Positions 8,019-15,389 of a DNA stretch of 34,082 bases are shown in pieces. The notes beneath the pieces are model-generated. The model had not been told where the DNA came from, ran no database searches, and saw only the letters and a program-made list of their open reading frames with translations. The stretch is from Pseudonocardia sp. 73-21 (lineage in GTDB: Bacteria; Actinomycetota; Actinomycetes; Mycobacteriales; Pseudonocardiaceae), in assembly GCF_001899645.1 (NCBI RefSeq), contig NZ_MKVV01000096.1, positions 37,997-72,078 on the forward strand, in the 5' to 3' direction. Each line of letters begins with the position of its first letter. Position 1 is the stretch's first letter. Made by a program: the position numbers and the translations under genes.

Positions 8019-8770
8019 ACACCACCACGTCGGTGCAGGACGGCGTCGCCACGATCACCTTCGACCGGTTCGACCGCCGCAACGCCCTGAGCGTCGCGAT
8101 GTTCACCGAGCTCGCCGACGCCCTCGACGCCTGGGCCCACGACGACGCCGTCGCCGCGGTGGTGATCACCGGGGGCGAGGAGATCTTCTGCGCGGGTCTG
8201 GATCTCGACCTGCAGTCGGGCTTCACCGACGAGATCCGGGAGCTCTACTCCGAGGTGTGCCTGCGCGCCTACGGCACATTGCTCGACTACCGCAAGCCGA
8301 CCATCGCCGCGGTCGGCGGGGCGGCGCTGGGCGGGGGCTGCGACATCGCGGTGTTCGCCGACATCCGCATCGCCGCACCGAACGCGGTCTTCGGCTTCCC
8401 CCAGGTCCGGTTCGGCCTCACGCCGTACTTCTCGCCGCTGTGGAAGATCGTCGGGCTGAGCCAGGCCAAGCTGCTGACGTTCTCCGGCGAGCGGATCGAC
8501 GCCGCCGAGGCGCTGCGCATCGGGCTGGTCGACCGGATGAGCGAGCCGGGCGGGGTCGTCGCCGAGGCCACCCGGCTGGCTCGCTCGATCGCATCCACCA
8601 CCACGGCGTCGGCGGTGAACAACAAGGAGATGGCCCGCCGCTCCCCGGCGATGGACCCGATCAGCGCCCTGACCTACGAGACGCTCGCCTACCGCGAGGT
8701 CATCCGCCATCCCGAGGTCGTCCAGCGCATCAACGACGCCTACGGCGCTATCCGGAGGAAGGACTCGTGA
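8015..8770 (+). CDS. Enoyl-CoA hydratase/isomerase family protein (crotonase)
   Basis: 251 residues from GTG 8015, overlapping the ligase stop as GTGA. The crotonase fold is clear: ATITFDRFDRRNALS at the N-terminus, the oxyanion-hole loop GGEEIFCAGLDL (about 53-64) and AAVGGAALGGGCD (98-110). The two classical hydratase glutamates (rat Glu144 and Glu164) are replaced by Asp110 (GGGCD) and Gln130 (FGFPQVRFG), so simple syn-hydration by the textbook mechanism is doubtful. Isomerase, hydrolase or C-C lyase chemistry is possible. It works on the CoA ester made by the preceding ligase (context inference). The next gene starts inside its stop codon. Confidence 0.88.
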   Translation: MNTTTSVQDGVATITFDRFDRRNALSVAMFTELADALDAWAHDDAVAAVVITGGEEIFCAGLDLDLQSGFTDEIRELYSEVCLRAYGTLLDYRKPTIAAVGGAALGGGCDIAVFADIRIAAPNAVFGFPQVRFGLTPYFSPLWKIVGLSQAKLLTFSGERIDAAEALRIGLVDRMSEPGGVVAEATRLARSIASTTTASAVNNKEMARRSPAMDPISALTYETLAYREVIRHPEVVQRINDAYGAIRRKDS

Positions 8771-9231
8771 GCATCTGCCCCGACGACTTCCCCGGGCGCT
8801 GGCTCACCGCCTGGAACTCCCACGACACCGAGCAGGTCTTCGCGCTGCTCGACGACGACATCGTCTGGGACGACCGCGTGTTCTGGCCCGAGGTGATCCA
8901 CGGCCTTCCGGCGCTGCGGGCGTACATGGACAAGATCTGGGAGGCGATGCCCGACGTCGTCTGGACCGAGACCGAGCGGTTCTTCAACCCCGACCGCACG
9001 CGCGGGCTCGTCCTGTTCGAGCAGACCGGCAGCGCCCCGGCCAGGCTCGGCGGGGAGGGCCGCTTCTCCTCTCCGGGCTGCGACATCTTCATGGCGTTCT
9101 GCGACGGGAAGCTGGCCCACTACCTGGGCGCCTACGACATCGTCGGCATGCTGGAGCAGATGGGTGCGCTGCCGCCGCGCGGGCATCGCACCGGCAGCGG
9201 CTACGTCATGTCGCTGGCCCGTCGGACGTGA
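8767..9231 (+). CDS. SnoaL-like/NTF2-fold protein
   Basis: 154 residues from GTG 8767, 4-nt GTGA overlap with the crotonase. The sequence has the SnoaL-like pattern: WLTAWNSHDTEQVFALLDDDIVWDD, then a loop-helix HGLPALRAYMDKIWEAMPDVVW, and curved beta strands toward the C-terminus. NTF2-fold members of this kind include polyketide cyclases, dehydratases, isomerases and binding proteins. Its place inside a tightly coupled acyl-CoA operon suggests it handles a pathway intermediate, perhaps as a hydratase or ring-opening or lactone-type enzyme, but no catalytic residues can be assigned. Another, unrelated SnoaL-like gene lies at 19276. Confidence 0.75.
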   Translation: MSICPDDFPGRWLTAWNSHDTEQVFALLDDDIVWDDRVFWPEVIHGLPALRAYMDKIWEAMPDVVWTETERFFNPDRTRGLVLFEQTGSAPARLGGEGRFSSPGCDIFMAFCDGKLAHYLGAYDIVGMLEQMGALPPRGHRTGSGYVMSLARRT

Positions 9232-10097
9232 GCTTCCACTTCGAGGGTGACGTCGTGATCGTCACCGGGGCGGGGGCGGGGCTCGGCCGCCGCTACGCGC
9301 TGGATCTCGGTGCGGCCGGCGCGCGGGTGGTGGTCAACGCCCGCACGCGCGACGCCGCCGACGCCGTCGTCACCGAGATCCGCGAGGGCGGCGGCACGGC
9401 CACGCCCGCGGTCACCGACGCGCGCGACGGCGCACGGCTGGCCGAGGTGGCGCTGGGCGAGTTCGGGCGCGTCGACGCGCTCGTCGTCAACGCGGGGTCC
9501 GTGCGTGACCGGTCGTTCCTGAAGATGACGGCCGAGGACTGGACGGAGGTCGTCGACGTCCACCTCGGCGCGGCCTACGCCGGCTGCGCGGCGGTGTGGC
9601 CGCACCTCATGGCGCAGCGCGGCGGGTCGATCCTGCTCACCACGTCCGGGGCCGGGCTGCACGGGAACTTCGGGCAGGCCAACTACGCCGCCGCCAAGGC
9701 CGGGGTGATCGGCCTCGCGAAGTCGCTGGCCGTCGAGGGCGCCCGGAAGGGCGTGCGCGTCAACGCGATCGCGCCGATGGCGGCCACCGCCATGACCCGC
9801 GACGTGTTCGACGAACGCCTCACCGCCGCGCTCACCCCCGAAGGCGTCTCCGCGGTGGCCCTGGCGCTGGTCCACCGCTCCTGCCCGCTCACCGGCGAGG
9901 TCGTGGAGACCGGCGGTGGCTGGGCGTCGGTGCTGCGCTGGGAGCGGTCGGCCGGTGCCCGGCTGGAGCGTCCCGACCCCGCCGCCGTCGACTGGGCCGC
10001 CGTCACGAGCTTCCACGACCGGTCCGACCACCCGTCCAGCACGGCCGACTCCCTGGCCGGCCCGATGAAGGAGCGCACATCGTGCCCCCGTACCTGA
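9228..10097 (+). CDS. SDR family oxidoreductase (3-hydroxyacyl-CoA dehydrogenase-like)
   Basis: 289 residues from GTG 9228, GTGA overlap with the preceding gene. A complete classical SDR: TGAGAGLG (13-20) cofactor motif, NAG (88-90), catalytic Ser140, Tyr153 and Lys157 (YAAAK). The start MSFHFEGDVVIVTGAGAGLGRRYAL and the ~60-residue tail after the core resemble the hydroxyacyl-CoA dehydrogenase part of MFE-2-type proteins and related actinobacterial enzymes. The probable role is NAD-dependent oxidation of a hydroxyacyl-CoA in the pathway begun by the ligase at 6384. Its last 16 nt overlap the start of the next crotonase in another frame. Confidence 0.88.
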   Translation: MSFHFEGDVVIVTGAGAGLGRRYALDLGAAGARVVVNARTRDAADAVVTEIREGGGTATPAVTDARDGARLAEVALGEFGRVDALVVNAGSVRDRSFLKMTAEDWTEVVDVHLGAAYAGCAAVWPHLMAQRGGSILLTTSGAGLHGNFGQANYAAAKAGVIGLAKSLAVEGARKGVRVNAIAPMAATAMTRDVFDERLTAALTPEGVSAVALALVHRSCPLTGEVVETGGGWASVLRWERSAGARLERPDPAAVDWAAVTSFHDRSDHPSSTADSLAGPMKERTSCPRT

Positions 10098-10867
10098 ACC
10101 TGTCCGTCGAGAACGGCGTCGGGATCCTGCAGCTCGATCACCCGGAGAAGCGCAACGCCCTGGGCTGGGAGCTGCACCACGGCATCGTCGAGGCGCTGGA
10201 GGGCTGGGCCTACGACGACGAGGTCGCCGCCGTGCTGCTGATCGGCAACGAGCAGTACTTCTGCTCGGGCTGGGCGCTCGACGTGCTGCAGGGCACCACC
10301 CCCGAGGAGCGCACGCGGTTCACCGACCTCGCGTACCGGCTCATGATCACGCTCTACGACTTCCGCAAGCCGACCGTCGCCGCCGTGGCCGGGGTCGCGC
10401 CCGGCTACGGCATGGACCTGGCCAACATGTGCGACATCACGATCGCCTCGGAGAACGCCGCGTTCGGATCGACGCAGGTCAAGTACGCGATGAACGGCTT
10501 CTACCACGGCATGCTGCGCAAGACGAACAGCCAGCGCGCCCGCCGGATGTTCTTCACCGGCGACCCGGTCGACGCCCACGAGGCCCTGCGGTGCGGCCTC
10601 GCCGACGAGGTCGTGCCGGTCGGGACGTTGCGGGAGAGCGCCCTGCGCCTGGCCGGTGAGATCGCCGAGCACGGTGCGGAGCTGACCGCGGTGCTGAAGG
10701 AGGTGGCCCTGCGCGCGTCGGCGATGGACCACGTCAGCGCCACCGCCTACGAGCTGCGCGTCACGCACGACCTGCTCGGACGCGACCTCTTCGCCCACCG
10801 CATCGCCGAGGGCCTGGACCGCCTGCGATCCGGGCGCAGCAAGGCGACGGAACGGCTGGCTCCCTAG
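10082..10867 (+). CDS. Enoyl-CoA hydratase/isomerase family protein (second crotonase of the operon)
   Basis: 261 residues from GTG 10082, starting 16 nt before the SDR stop. Crotonase motifs: ILQLDHPEKRNALGW, NEQYFCSGWALD (oxyanion loop) and VAGVAPGYGMDLANMCD. The positions of the two hydratase glutamates hold Asp112 and Gln132 (GSTQVKY), the same Asp/Gln pair as in the first crotonase of this operon, so the two are probably paralogues with non-hydratase or altered chemistry. It is the last gene of the run; the following 140 nt separate it from a convergent LysE gene. It probably acts on a CoA ester downstream of the SDR step. Confidence 0.87.
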   Translation: MPPYLNLSVENGVGILQLDHPEKRNALGWELHHGIVEALEGWAYDDEVAAVLLIGNEQYFCSGWALDVLQGTTPEERTRFTDLAYRLMITLYDFRKPTVAAVAGVAPGYGMDLANMCDITIASENAAFGSTQVKYAMNGFYHGMLRKTNSQRARRMFFTGDPVDAHEALRCGLADEVVPVGTLRESALRLAGEIAEHGAELTAVLKEVALRASAMDHVSATAYELRVTHDLLGRDLFAHRIAEGLDRLRSGRSKATERLAP

Positions 10868-11008
10868 CCGGGTTCGGTGGACCGCACGCGGCCGGTCAGG
10901 TCCCGGACCTGGTTCCCCAACGCGTTCACCCGGGGTTCCAGGCCGTCCGACTGCGTCCTGCCGCAAGGGTAGGCGGGGCACCCTGCGACGCGGGGCCGGG
11001 TCGGCGGA
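10868..11008. other. Intergenic between convergent genes, possible short coiled-coil relic
   Basis: Between the crotonase stop and the LysE stop. On the minus strand about 30 codons ending in TAG at 10866-10864 read GLEPRVNALGNQVRDLTGRVR, a heptad-like pattern seen at the start of small actinobacterial coiled-coil proteins. There is no start or body, so at most this is a relic. No convincing terminator hairpin was found. Confidence 0.25.
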
Positions 11009-11620
11009 CTACCCGAACCGCTCGACGAGCAGCCCGGCGCCGACCGCCACCATCCCGAGCCCCGCCGCCCGGCCGGTCAGCCTGGCCACCGCGGGACGGG
11101 CGAGCAGCACCGTGCGGGCCAGGTGCCCGAGCGCCAGGTAGAAGGCGGCACAGGTGAGCACGAACGTCAGCCCGAGCACCCCGAGCTGCCACGCGATCGG
11201 CCAGGTGCCCCGGGGGTCGGTGAACTGGGGCAGCAGCGCCAGGAAGACCAGCAGGCCCTTGGGGTTGAGGCCGCTCACCCCGATGCCCTGGGCGACGGTG
11301 CCCCAGGCGGACCGGGTGCGCCGGTCGGTGGCGGTGGGCAGCGCTGCCGGCTGTGCCGCCGTCGTCGCTCCGTGCACGATCAGGTACACGCCGCCCACGG
11401 CCGTCAGCCCGGTGAGGATCGCGGGGGAGCCGGCCACGAGCGCGCCGACCCCGGCCGCGACGACGAGGGTGATCCCCGCGTAGCCCAGCACCAGCCCGCC
11501 CACCGCCGGCATCGACCGGTTGCGCAGCCCGGCGCCGATCGTGAAGGCCCAGTCGGCACCGGGCACGGCGATGAGCAGCACCGCGACGAGCCAGAACGCG
11601 AGGACCGAGCCAGTGGCCAT
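11009..11620 (-). CDS. LysE family translocator (amino acid exporter)
   Basis: 203 residues from ATG 11620. The N-terminus has the LysE/RhtB signature: FWLVAVLLIAVPGADWAFTIGAGLRN, a first membrane segment followed by the conserved Pro-Gly-Ala/Pro. Further hydrophobic segments fall at about residues 42-62, 67-85, 110-135, 142-165 and 180-200, giving about six helices with a polar middle loop. GVSGLNPKGLLVFLALLPQF matches the conserved 'NPK' turn of the family. The usual role is export of amino acids or related compounds. TAGCGT lies 6 nt before the start, so it may be leaderless. It is divergent from an Lrp/AsnC regulator, the classic LysE-regulator arrangement. Confidence 0.9.
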   Translation of the reverse strand: MATGSVLAFWLVAVLLIAVPGADWAFTIGAGLRNRSMPAVGGLVLGYAGITLVVAAGVGALVAGSPAILTGLTAVGGVYLIVHGATTAAQPAALPTATDRRTRSAWGTVAQGIGVSGLNPKGLLVFLALLPQFTDPRGTWPIAWQLGVLGLTFVLTCAAFYLALGHLARTVLLARPAVARLTGRAAGLGMVAVGAGLLVERFG

Positions 11621-11701
11621 GGGGCAACGCTAGGCGGGGAAGCCGGGCAAAAGGTCCCGACTTCGCCCCAACCATGGGGACCTGATGGAAGAATCCACCC
11701 C
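11621..11701. promoter_or_regulatory. LysE/Lrp divergent promoter region with nested inverted repeats
   Basis: Minus strand: TAGCGT 6 nt before the LysE ATG, a leaderless-type -10. In the middle lie nested inverted repeats: AGGTCCC (11652-11658)/GGGACCT (11677-11683), and inside them CCCCA (11666-11670)/TGGGG (11675-11679). The latter is a candidate Lrp operator. On the plus side a weak GGAAG lies about 9 nt before GTG 11702. Confidence 0.45.
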
Positions 11702-12163
11702 GTGGACACCATCGACCGGAAGATCCTTGCGGTACTGCAGGAGGAGGGCCGCCTGACGATCACGGAGCTGGCCGCCCGCATCGGGTTGAGCGTCTCGCCG
11801 TGTCACCGCCGGCTGCGCGAGCTGGAGCGCAGCGGCGCCATCCTCGGCTACCGTGCCCTGGTCGATCCCGCCGCGCTCGGCCTGGGTTTCGAGGCGCTGG
11901 TCTTCGTCACGATGCGTCAGGAGGACCGCGCCACGCTGCTCGGCTTCGAGGCCGCCGTCGCCGCCGTGCCCGACGTCGTGCAGGCCCAGCGGCTCTTCGG
12001 CGACCCGGACTACCTGCTGCGGGTGATCACCGCCGACCTCGGCGCCTACCAGCGCCTCGAGGACGATGTGCTGGCCGCGCTGCCGGGCGTCCAGCGACTG
12101 AACTCGACGCTGGTGATGAAGCAGGTGGTGCAGGACAGGGCGTTGCCGGCACTGTCCCCCTGA
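11702..12163 (+). CDS. Lrp/AsnC family transcriptional regulator
   Basis: 153 residues from GTG 11702. The N-terminal winged HTH (DTIDRKILAVLQEEGRLTITELAARIGLSVSPCHRRLRELERSG, residues 2-45) is followed by the linker 'I-x-G-Y-x-A-x-V-D-P' typical of Lrp and a C-terminal RAM/AsnC ligand domain (FVTMRQ through VVQAQRLFGDPDYLLRV). Lrp proteins bind amino acids and form octamers on repeated sites. It is divergent from LysE with 81 nt between; by analogy with Lrp-type regulators of LysE exporters it probably senses an amino acid and switches on the exporter. Confidence 0.92.
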   Translation: MDTIDRKILAVLQEEGRLTITELAARIGLSVSPCHRRLRELERSGAILGYRALVDPAALGLGFEALVFVTMRQEDRATLLGFEAAVAAVPDVVQAQRLFGDPDYLLRVITADLGAYQRLEDDVLAALPGVQRLNSTLVMKQVVQDRALPALSP

Positions 12164-12414
12164 GTGCACTGGGTCACACCCGTGGCCCCGCTCCTACCGT
12201 CCGACCAGCGCATCCACGTGCGGTCGAGCGGTGCGACGGAGCCGCGATGAGTGTCTGACCGAGGTCGGCACCGGCGTCAACCCTTCACGGCGGGCGAGGT
12301 GCGGGGTGCCGCCCGCTGGTTCAACGACACGTCCGACGTCCTGTCGATCGACGACGACGATCTCGAGGAGACCATCGCGGTCGGGCGCGGGCGGCGGGAT
12401 CTACTGTGGTCGGC
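12164..12414 (+). other. Intergenic, no convincing gene; promoter of SRPBCC gene at its end
   Basis: About 250 nt. A short acidic stretch (RWFNDTSDVLSIDDDDLEE, about 12314-12370) has coding-like third positions but no matching start or stop, as its frame runs into the next gene. I do not call it a gene. At the end TACTGT (12402-12407) is 7 nt before GTG 12415, a leaderless-type promoter. Confidence 0.4.
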
Positions 12415-12876
12415 GTGTACTCCACTTCGGTCGGCGGGCACGTCGACGCCCCGCGCGCGTCCGTCTACCGGGCGCTGCTGGACCCCGCCGCGGTCGCGCG
12501 CTGGCGGGTCCCGGACGGCATGAGCAGCGAGGTGCACGCCTTCGACGTCCGGGAGGGCGGGGCGTTCCGGATCTCGCTCACCTACGACGCCCCCGGCGCC
12601 GCGGGCAAGTCGGCCGCGCACACCGACACCTACCACGGCACCTTCGTCAGGCTCGTGCTGGACGAACAGGTCGTGGAGACCCTCGAGTTCGAGACGGCGG
12701 ACCCGGGCCTGCAGGGCGTCATGACCATGACCACCACGCTCACCGACGCGGCCGGCGGCGGCACCGACGTGCGGATCGAGCACGAGGGGCTGCCCGACGC
12801 CGTCCCGGCCGCCGACAACGAGACCGGGACGCGCATGGCGCTGGCCAACCTGGCCGCGCTGGTCGAGGGGCGTTAG
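12415..12876 (+). CDS. SRPBCC (AHSA1-like) domain protein
   Basis: 153 residues from GTG 12415; a GTG three codons earlier is possible, but TACTGT exactly 7 nt upstream of 12415 favours a leaderless start there, giving MYSTSVGGHVDAPRASVYRALLDP. The helix-grip pattern is clear: first strand, then ALLDPAAVARWRVPDGM, strands to FVRLVLDEQVVETLEFE, and the long C-terminal helix NETGTRMALANLAALVEG. AHSA1/START-like proteins bind hydrophobic ligands or act on them; in actinobacteria many are uncharacterised and often pair with ArsR regulators, but none is adjacent here. The function is not known. Confidence 0.85.
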   Translation: MYSTSVGGHVDAPRASVYRALLDPAAVARWRVPDGMSSEVHAFDVREGGAFRISLTYDAPGAAGKSAAHTDTYHGTFVRLVLDEQVVETLEFETADPGLQGVMTMTTTLTDAAGGGTDVRIEHEGLPDAVPAADNETGTRMALANLAALVEGR

Positions 12877-13091
12877 CTCAGGCCAGCGGCCCGGCCGGCC
12901 TCGCGATCACGACGATCGCCCCGGTGCTGCTGGGTGCGCTGCCCCCGGGACCCGGGTGGTCGGGGTTGGCGGCGAACCGCGCGAGACCCGGGGGACAACA
13001 TCGACGCTGCTGCGGATGTCGGACGGTGCGGGCGGCGTCGGGGCCACGCGCCACCGGGAACTCATCGGCGAGTACCGCTAGCGTCGGGGAC
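12877..13091 (+). promoter_or_regulatory. Intergenic with leaderless-type promoter for the crotonase
   Basis: 215 nt without a supported gene. At its end TAGCGT (13079-13084) lies 7 nt before ATG 13092 with no ribosome site between them, a typical leaderless promoter. Short frames here on both strands lack family resemblance. Confidence 0.45.
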
Positions 13092-13895
13092 ATGAGCGAC
13101 CCCTACGCACCGTTTGACGCCGTGCACATCGAGCGGCCGGAGGAGGGCGTGCTGCGCATCGTCCTCGACGGCCCGAACCTCAACGCGGTCGGCCGCGCCG
13201 AGCACCAGCAGCTGGCCGACATCTGGCCCGTGATCGACCGCGACGAGTCCGTGCGGGCGGTCGTCGTCCAGGGCGCGGGCAAGGCGTTCTCGGCGGGCGG
13301 CTCGTTCGACATGATCGAGGAGATGGTCGCCGACCCGGTGGTGCGCACCACCGTGCTGCGCGAGGCCCGCGACCTCGTCTACAACGTGATCAACTGCTCG
13401 AAGCCGGTCGTGTCGGCCATCCACGGCCCCGCCGTCGGCGCCGGGCTCGCGGTGGGCCTGCTCGCCGACATCTCGATCGCCGGGCGCAAGGCCAAGATCG
13501 TGGACGGCCACACCCGGCTCGGGGTGGCGGCGGGCGACCACGCGGTGATCAGCTGGCCGCTGCTGTGCGGCATGGCGAAGGCCAAGTACTACCTGCTCAC
13601 CTGCGACGCGCTCACCGGCGAGGAGGCCGAGCGGATCGGGCTGGTGTCGCTCTGCGTCGACGACGACCAGGTGCACGAGAAGGCGATGGAGGTGGCCCGC
13701 AAGCTGGTGGTCGCGTCGCCGAGCGCGACCGCCTGGACCAAGCAGTCGCTCAACCACTGGTACCGCTCGGCCGGTCCGGCGTTCGACGCGTCACTGGCGC
13801 TGGAGTTCTACGGTTTCGGCCTGCCCGACGTGCAGGAGGGTGTGGCCGCCCACCGCGAGAAGCGGGCGCCGACGTTCACGGGGCCGGTGGTCTAG
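13092..13895 (+). CDS. Enoyl-CoA hydratase/isomerase family protein
   Basis: 267 residues from ATG 13092. Crotonase features: LRIVLDGPNLNAVGR, the oxyanion loop GKAFSAGGSFDM (about 63-74), and SAIHGPAVGAGLAVGLLAD (108-125). The classical hydratase glutamates are absent: Ala120 and His140 take their places. The segment VDGHTRLGVAAGDHAVISWPLLCG is characteristic of a distinct actinobacterial EchA-like subgroup. It stands alone, with a dienelactone hydrolase relic convergent on its stop, so context does not reveal its substrate. It is not closely similar to the paired crotonases of the 6-11 kb operon. Confidence 0.87.
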   Translation: MSDPYAPFDAVHIERPEEGVLRIVLDGPNLNAVGRAEHQQLADIWPVIDRDESVRAVVVQGAGKAFSAGGSFDMIEEMVADPVVRTTVLREARDLVYNVINCSKPVVSAIHGPAVGAGLAVGLLADISIAGRKAKIVDGHTRLGVAAGDHAVISWPLLCGMAKAKYYLLTCDALTGEEAERIGLVSLCVDDDQVHEKAMEVARKLVVASPSATAWTKQSLNHWYRSAGPAFDASLALEFYGFGLPDVQEGVAAHREKRAPTFTGPVV

Positions 13896-14332
13896 TCACC
13901 CGAGGAGCTCCAGCATGCGGGCGACCAGCAGGTCCGTGGCGGCCGCGTCGAAGTCGGGCAGGGTGCTGTCGGCGAACAGGTGCCCGTCGCCGGGGTAGAG
14001 GTGCAGATCCGCGCCGGGGACCGTCGCCGCGAGCTCGCGGGCCACGGCCATGTCGCCATCGGCCAGCATCAGCGCGTCGGCCTCCATCGCGTGCATCTGC
14101 AGCGGCACGCCGCCCCGGGCAGCCCCTCGACGGCCGCCCGGCCCCGCTCGAGGACGGTGCGGAAGCCGAGCTCCTCGGCGTGGGCGACCCCGGCGTCGCG
14201 GGTGTCGAAGGTGGCGCCGTCGTAGAGGTCGGGGGTGGTGACGTGGTGGCCGGCGGCGGCGAGCCGGTCGGCGAAGGCGCGGATGCCGGTGGTGAGGCCC
14301 TGGGCGTGATGGAACAGGACGACGTCGGTCAT
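13896..14332 (-). pseudogene. Dienelactone hydrolase family protein, internally deleted and frameshifted
   Basis: From ATG 14332 the frame reads MTDVVLFHHAQGLTTGIRAFADRLAAAGHHVTTPDLYDG and continues to GRAAVEGLPG (about 14125). The C-terminal half (GGVPLQMHAMEADALM.. YPGDGHLFADSTLPDFD..LELLG) continues in a different frame to the stop at 13896. The junction lacks roughly 50 residues that carry the family nucleophile elbow (G-x-C/S-x-G), so no active site can form, although the His-containing GDGHLFADS remains. The total length is not a multiple of three, fitting a single deletion at 14100-14125. Its promoter still looks intact (TACCGT 7 nt before ATG). Intact homologues are about 190-200 aa. 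Confidence 0.8.
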
Positions 14333-14357
14333 TCGAGGCACGGTAACGTCGATCATC
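14333..14357. promoter_or_regulatory. Divergent leaderless promoters with overlapping -10 boxes
   Basis: Minus strand TACCGT (14345-14340) is 7 nt before ATG 14332; plus strand TAACGT (14344-14349) is 8 nt before GTG 14358. The two -10 hexamers share 2 bp, so both polymerases cannot bind at once. The gap between the two start codons is only 25 nt. Confidence 0.5.
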
Positions 14358-15167
14358 GTGAGTGGCGAGGACGTACCCGAGCTGAACACCGGCCAGGCAC
14401 ACAGCGCCCGTGTGTACGACTACCTGTTGGGCGGCAAGGACAACTACGCGGCCGACCGCGCCGCCGCGGAGGCCGCGCTCCGGGTCTTCCCGAACGCCCG
14501 GGCCGCCGCGCGGGCCAACCGGGAGTTCATGCACCGCGCCGTCCGGGCGGTCACGGAGCTGGGGGTGCGGCAGTTCCTCGACATCGGCACCGGCATCCCC
14601 ACCAGCCCGAACCTGCACCAGGTGGCCCAGGGGATCGATCCGGCCTGCCGCGTGGTCTACGTCGACAACGACCCGATCGTGCTCGCCCACGCCGCCGCGC
14701 TGATGACGAGCGTGCCCGGCGGTCGTACCGCCTACGTCCAGGCCGACGCGAAGGATCCCGGGGCCGTGCTCGCCGCTCCCGAGGTGCAGGCGACGCTCGA
14801 CCTCGACCAGCCGGTGGCATTGTCGCTCATCGCGATCCTGCACTTCATCGACGACGACGAGGTGGCCGCGGGCATGGTGCGCGGGATCCTCGAGCACCTG
14901 GCGCCGGGCAGCTTCCTGATCCTCACCCACGCCACCCCCGACATCGCCCCGGAGGCGATCTCGGGCTCGCTGGCCGCCTACCGGTCGGCGGGGATCCGGG
15001 GCCGGCTGCGCAGCCGGGACGAGCTGGAGCGGCTGTTCCTCGGCGGGCTCGACGTCCTGGAGCCCGGGATCGTCGTCCCGCAGCGGTGGCGGGCCGGCGC
15101 GGTCGAGATCGGCGGGCTGAATGACACCGACATCCCCGTGTACGCCGCGGTGGCCCGGAGGGCCTGA
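14358..15167 (+). CDS. SAM-dependent methyltransferase, SAV2177 type (Methyltransf_19/DUF574)
   Basis: 269 residues from GTG 14358. The diagnostic N-terminal signature HSARVYDYLLGGKDNYAADR (about 15-34) is followed by a Rossmann core: FLDIGTGIPTSPNLHQVAQ (SAM motif I), VVYVDNDPIVLAHAAALM (acidic residue binding the ribose), an unusually explicit LHFIDDDEVAAGMV segment, and FLILTHAT. This family is abundant in Streptomyces and Pseudonocardiales and its substrates are unknown. Its predicted promoter overlaps that of the divergent dienelactone hydrolase relic. Downstream are two DinB relics, so operon context gives no functional clue. Confidence 0.9.
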   Translation: MSGEDVPELNTGQAHSARVYDYLLGGKDNYAADRAAAEAALRVFPNARAAARANREFMHRAVRAVTELGVRQFLDIGTGIPTSPNLHQVAQGIDPACRVVYVDNDPIVLAHAAALMTSVPGGRTAYVQADAKDPGAVLAAPEVQATLDLDQPVALSLIAILHFIDDDEVAAGMVRGILEHLAPGSFLILTHATPDIAPEAISGSLAAYRSAGIRGRLRSRDELERLFLGGLDVLEPGIVVPQRWRAGAVEIGGLNDTDIPVYAAVARRA

Positions 15168-15228
15168 CGCCCAGCGGCTCGGGCCGGCCGCTCCGCCGGC
15201 GCCCGCACCTCCGCGAGCACCGCGTCCC

Positions 15229-15360
15229 CGCCTCGACGCCGCCGCGATGGCCACCACCGTCGGCGCGTCGGTGATCACGCTCGGCGGGCTGCTGCGCCAC
15301 CTCGCCCGCGTCGAGCAGGACTCGTTCTCGTGGAAGCTGCACGACGGCGAACGCCCCTTC
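15229..15360 (+). pseudogene. DinB-like protein, N-terminal fragment
   Basis: About 44 codons read RPRLDAAAMATTVGASVITLGG then LLRHLARVEQDSFSWKLHDGERPF, the first helices of a DinB/MDMPI-type protein including the conserved 'LGGLL-x-H-L' with its metal His. There is no proper start and no matching continuation, as the frame then runs into unrelated sequence. It appears to be the remains of a gene whose 3' part was deleted. Confidence 0.6.
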
Positions 15361-15389
15361 TGCACGAGTCGGTGGGAGGGGAGTGATCG

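Noticed and set aside
10864..10965. Minus-strand heptad-like peptide ending at 10866-10864
   Set aside because: Looks like part of a coiled-coil protein but lacks a start and any longer body; too short to annotate as a gene.
12251..12523. 90-codon plus-strand frame with an acidic patch (SIDDDDLEE)
   Set aside because: It has no ribosome site and overlaps half of the SRPBCC gene in another frame; only the first part looks coding-like. Insufficient to call a gene.
12878..13093. 71-codon minus-strand frame between the SRPBCC and crotonase genes
   Set aside because: It would start inside the crotonase start region, overlaps its leaderless promoter and shows no recognisable domain.
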